Part shown: piece after piece, positions 61,409 through 64,000 of the stretch
Numbering within the stretch: position 1 is the first letter of the stretch
Layout of the letters: every line of letters starts with the position of its first letter
Made by a program: the position numbers and the translations under genes
The notes under the pieces: model-generated
Seen by the model: only the letters and a program-made list of their open reading frames with translations
Told to the model about the DNA's origin: nothing
Database searches by the model: none
Assembly: GCF_900090285.1 (NCBI RefSeq)
Contig: NZ_LT607754.1
Span: 3,100,001-3,164,000 of the forward strand
Reading direction: 5' to 3'
Length of the DNA stretch: 64,000 bases
Source of the DNA: Micromonospora inositola
GTDB taxonomy: Bacteria; Actinomycetota; Actinomycetes; Mycobacteriales; Micromonosporaceae

Positions 61409-62101
61409 TCAGACGTCGAGCGCGTCCAGCAGCGGCCAGAGCGAACCCTCCACCCCGTACAGGTCCGGGACCGGAAGGCCGGCCGCGGTGAACTCTTGCA
61501 CCACCTGTTCCGGGCGGTGGAAGTAGGCGGTGGTGAAGCCGGTCTCGGGGTCGTTCACCCCGCTGGCGTACGTGGCGAGCAGGATCGGCCGGGTGCGCTC
61601 GTCCACCCGGCCCTGCCGGGTCAGGTCCATCAGCGCCGCGTTGCGGCTGATCACCGCCGCGACCACCGGACCGCCCGGACGGGTCAGCCGGGCCGCCTCG
61701 CGCAGCGCGGTCACCCGGTCCGCCCGCTCGGTGAGGTGGTAGAGCGGACCCAGCAGCAGGGTCGCGTCCACCGAATCGTCGGGCAGCGGCAGGTCCCGCG
61801 CGTCCCCGACGCTGGCGGTGATCCCCGGGTGGGCGTCCCGGGCGGCGGCCACGTGCGCCGGGACCAGGTCGACCAGGTGCACCCGGTGGCCGGCCGCCGC
61901 GAGCCAGCCGGCGTACGCGCCGGGGCCGCCGCCGACGTCGAGCACCGTCGCCGGCGGGGCGGGCAGCAGCCGGCACAGCAGATCCCGGGTACGCACCGAC
62001 TCCAGCCGCCCCTGCGGGGCGCGGTGCAGCCGCTCCGCCTCGGCGAAGACCTCGGTGTAGTACCGCCGGATGTCCGGCTCGGCCGGTCGATGATGTGGCA
62101 T
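61409..62101 (-). CDS. Class I SAM methyltransferase, C-terminus cut by an in-frame TGA, 230 aa
   Basis: SAM-binding motifs: VLDVGGGPGAYAGWLA (motif I), VHLVDLVPAHV, GDARDLPLPDDSVDATLLLGPLYHLTE. It ends at LLDALDV, followed by TGA at 61409-61411. The same frame then continues another 35 codons, DDRLFRDAVDC-like then FERDPAVIGASSHLLAVAAA, which is the normal C-terminus of this methyltransferase group. So a single nonsense codon truncates the protein, in the leaky context TGA-C. The product may be unstable unless readthrough occurs. Confidence 0.85.
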   Translation of the reverse strand: MPHHRPAEPDIRRYYTEVFAEAERLHRAPQGRLESVRTRDLLCRLLPAPPATVLDVGGGPGAYAGWLAAAGHRVHLVDLVPAHVAAARDAHPGITASVGDARDLPLPDDSVDATLLLGPLYHLTERADRVTALREAARLTRPGGPVVAAVISRNAALMDLTRQGRVDERTRPILLATYASGVNDPETGFTTAYFHRPEQVVQEFTAAGLPVPDLYGVEGSLWPLLDALDV

Positions 62102-62317
62102 CCGTCGATGGTGGACGGCGGCGGCGCGGCCGTCATCCGGTTTCCGGCCGCCCGCCGGTGCGGGCGGCCGGAGGCTCGGTCAGGCCGGGCAGTTGTGGTA
62201 TGCCACCACCCGTCGTCGTGCCGCGACAGCACCCAGGTGGCGCGGCGGAGGCGGTGTTCCAGGACCGGACGGTGTTCGCCGCGTTCGGGCTGACGCCGCT
62301 GGCGGCCTCGACGCCGA
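62102..62317. other. 216-bp gap between methyltransferase and lipoprotein genes
   Basis: It contains weak frames on both strands, none with clear coding character or a recognised family. One minus-strand frame reads VLSRHDDGWWHTT, which could be a remnant of a gene, but this is uncertain. Confidence 0.3.
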
Positions 62318-63211
62318 TCAGTGGACCGGCAGCGCCCTCGGCCCGCCACCCTTCACCGACCTCTTCATCAGGTCGTACGACCAGACGAAGCACCGGACCT
62401 GCCGGTCACCGCGGGCCCACGCCGCCTGCGAGGGCAGCCCGTACAGGGTGCTGGTGCGGTACGGCAGGAGGCGGTCGACCGGCAGCTTGACGTAGCCGGC
62501 GATCACCGTCCGGCAGGCGGCGTGGATCCGGTCCTCGTCGCCGGCCAGGGTGGCGAAGGGCACCTCCGGGGCGGTCCAGGTGCCGGCGTACTCGATCCAG
62601 TGTGCGCTGGTGCAGGGCACCTGGAGCAGCCCCCCGATGGTTCCCTCCAGGCACCCGTACGCCAGCGGCGACGCCGGATCCTTCAGCGCGTCGCGGAGGG
62701 TGCCGGCGTGCTGGGCGGGCCAGTCTGATCGGCTGTCGCCGTCGGTCTCGACCGCGCTGACCTCGAAGACGTCGCAGCGGAACCAGCGGCTGCCCCCGGC
62801 CCAGCCGCTCGGCGACGCCGGCGCGACCTGCACCACCAGGCGGGCGGCGTGCCAGTCCCCGCCCAGGAACTCGCGGGCCTGGGTGTCGCACTCGGCGAAC
62901 GCCGGCCGAAGTACCGCCGAACCCACCCTCGGCGGGCTGGGCCGGGCCGCCAGCGCCCCGGTGAACCGGCCGATGTGGAACGTCTCGACCAGGTGCGGTT
63001 GGGCGCAGTCCACCGGCTGGTAGCTGGTCAGGTAGCTGGTCGGGTCGCCGATCAGGTGGCAGTCGCCCACCTTCGGGGTGAACTGCTCGACCTTGCCGAC
63101 CGGACGCCAGTCGTCGGTCAGGTCGCCGTCCGTCCCGGCCGGCGCACCGCACCCGGCCAGCACCACCATGATCAGGGCGGCCAACGCCGTCCCGCCACGC
63201 CACCGTCGCAT
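62318..63211 (-). CDS. Septum-formation-family lipoprotein, 297 aa
   Basis: Signal peptide with lipobox LAGC (Cys about 21). The mature region has paired Cys/His-rich repeats of the septum-formation domain: VEQFTPKVGDCHLIGDPTSYLTSYQPVDCAQPHLVETF, and later YGCLEGTIGGLLQVPCTSAHWIEYA. ATG 63211 has GGGGAGAG upstream. Exported and membrane-anchored. The precise role of the domain is not established beyond association with division-related proteins. Confidence 0.88.
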   Translation of the reverse strand: MRRWRGGTALAALIMVVLAGCGAPAGTDGDLTDDWRPVGKVEQFTPKVGDCHLIGDPTSYLTSYQPVDCAQPHLVETFHIGRFTGALAARPSPPRVGSAVLRPAFAECDTQAREFLGGDWHAARLVVQVAPASPSGWAGGSRWFRCDVFEVSAVETDGDSRSDWPAQHAGTLRDALKDPASPLAYGCLEGTIGGLLQVPCTSAHWIEYAGTWTAPEVPFATLAGDEDRIHAACRTVIAGYVKLPVDRLLPYRTSTLYGLPSQAAWARGDRQVRCFVWSYDLMKRSVKGGGPRALPVH

Positions 63212-63349
63212 GCCACTCTCCCCAGGCCCCCGCGCGAACGCGGGCAGCATACGGGTCCGTCCCGGCCGGCCGGGGCCCCGCGTCGGTTGGTGACTCTGCC
63301 GCAGCCCGGCGCCGTCACCGGGGCCGTCCCGGCCCGTCACCCGGCGGCG

Positions 63350-63772
63350 TCATCCGTGCGGGAGCCGGTGCCACCACCAGGGGCGGGACGCGTGCCACGG
63401 GCTGATGCGCGGGAACCAGGGGTCGGGCAGGGTGCGGCGGAGGAACTCGGCGTCCAGCGCGGCGACCATCCGGCCCAGCTCGGCCCGGGCCGGCGGCGGC
63501 AGCGCCCGCAGTGCCTCCTCGAGGGTGTCCCGGGACTCGCGGATGTCGCAGCAGGCACAGTCGTTGTTCGGGACGTAGCGCCAGCGGCCCGGCTGGGCGA
63601 GGAACTGGCGGTAATGCCCGAGGGCGGCGGAGACCGTGCCGAGGAACAGGTGCCGGGCCTCCACCCGCGCGATCGCCTGCCGGGTACGGGGGCTGAGACC
63701 TTCGAGGCGCGACGGCGGACGGTCCGGCCGCAGCGGGACGGCGCGCAGGGCGCGCGGGGGCCTACGCCCCAC
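63350..63772 (-). CDS. Hypothetical protein with CxCC motif, 140 aa
   Basis: Basic N-terminus, helical middle (RTRQAIARVEARHLFLGTVSAALGHYRQFLAQ) and a short motif NNDCACCDIRES with three Cys that may bind metal. The tail ends WFPRISPWHASRPWWWHRLPHG, rich in Trp and His. GTG 63772 has AAAGGA upstream. I do not recognise the family. Confidence 0.6.
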   Translation of the reverse strand: MGRRPPRALRAVPLRPDRPPSRLEGLSPRTRQAIARVEARHLFLGTVSAALGHYRQFLAQPGRWRYVPNNDCACCDIRESRDTLEEALRALPPPARAELGRMVAALDAEFLRRTLPDPWFPRISPWHASRPWWWHRLPHG

Positions 63773-64000
63773 GGTCCTTTCGGATGCTCGTCATGACCGC
63801 ATCCTGCCACGCCGCCGGTGCTGCCGTCGTCCCGTTTCCATCGCCCCCCGTCACGGCGCGGCCATCCACCGTGTCGGGTGTGACATCTGGTGGAGGCCCG
63901 GCGCTGAGGGGCACGAGATGAACGCACAGACCCTCTGGCCAGCGGACCTGCGGCGTCGCCGACTGATCACTCAGCGGCGTCACCGTCGGTCCTCGGCAGC
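63773..64000. other. Right edge of the window, no gene seen
   Basis: A minus-strand frame (63762-63983) has weak coding composition and no ribosome site; I treat it as non-coding. It probably holds the promoter of the gene at 63350-63772. Confidence 0.35.

Noticed and set aside
63762-63983. 73-codon minus-strand frame at the right edge
   Set aside because: Weak codon bias, no ribosome site and no recognisable motif; likely intergenic.

Overview
The window is high-GC (low to mid 70s percent) actinobacterial chromosome, almost certainly Micromonosporaceae and most like Micromonospora or a close relative. The evidence is the strong G/C third-position bias, many GTG/TTG starts, a conservon-type signalling operon, DUF1360/DUF3817-type small membrane proteins, and the general gene style. 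It looks like an ordinary housekeeping/regulatory stretch. There is no rRNA, no convincing tRNA, no CRISPR, no prophage and no insertion sequence. The interesting signals are individual genes and control elements.

Layout, left to right. 1-732: a partial secreted protein made mostly of lysine-anchored pentapeptides, on the minus strand and running off the left edge. 1118-1610: a decayed GH6 cellulase fragment. 1762-3951: two paralogous acidic proteins and a disordered one. 4122-5911: a Fur-type repressor missing most of its DNA-binding domain, coupled to a catalase. 6144-9870: a complete conservon (sensor kinase, roadblock, DUF742, GTPase). 9984-11021: a lactonase-type beta-propeller. 11182-14653: a von Willebrand factor A/solute-binding protein, then a polyprenyl-phosphate sugar transferase. 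14696-16452: a SpoIIE-type phosphatase divergent from a MarR regulator. 16567-21984: a xylose locus (ROK repressor, xylA, xylB, MFS transporter) with a palindromic operator. 22051-28351: an alpha-glucoside uptake operon (binding lipoprotein, two permeases, LacI regulator, GH13 glucosidase) with a LacI-type operator.

28613-33000: a secreted M23 peptidase, a 47-residue membrane protein, a phosphoesterase/BON/nucleotidyltransferase cluster, a thymidylate-kinase-like protein and an SDR. 33224-35100: RpiR regulator plus murQ for MurNAc-6-P recycling. 35548-37588: a group 2 sigma factor convergent with an NlpC/P60 hydrolase across a perfect 24-bp hairpin. 38081-43200: mostly small hypothetical proteins and a class I DAHP synthase with an apparent transcription attenuator. 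43451-46086: a catalytic/non-catalytic M16 protease pair. 46411-48833: asd, a PPOX-type flavin/F420 protein and a CBS protein. 48922-56201: a winged-helix protein, an SCP2-like protein coupled to a glycogen-debranching-type enzyme, VOC, hydrolase, acyltransferase, and an isochorismatase/GlxA-type pair. 57112-60180: a three-gene kinase/degenerate kinase/response regulator operon. 60367-63772: a HIBADH-family reductase, a methyltransferase interrupted by an in-frame TGA, a septum-formation lipoprotein and a hypothetical protein.

Several genes look damaged or unusual: the GH6 remnant, the Fur lacking its N-terminus, the DUF1360 frame that runs through its own terminator, and the methyltransferase with an internal UGA-C. 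Each could be real biology or a sequencing/assembly error, and re-sequencing would decide. All product names come from reading motifs in the translations; no database search was run.
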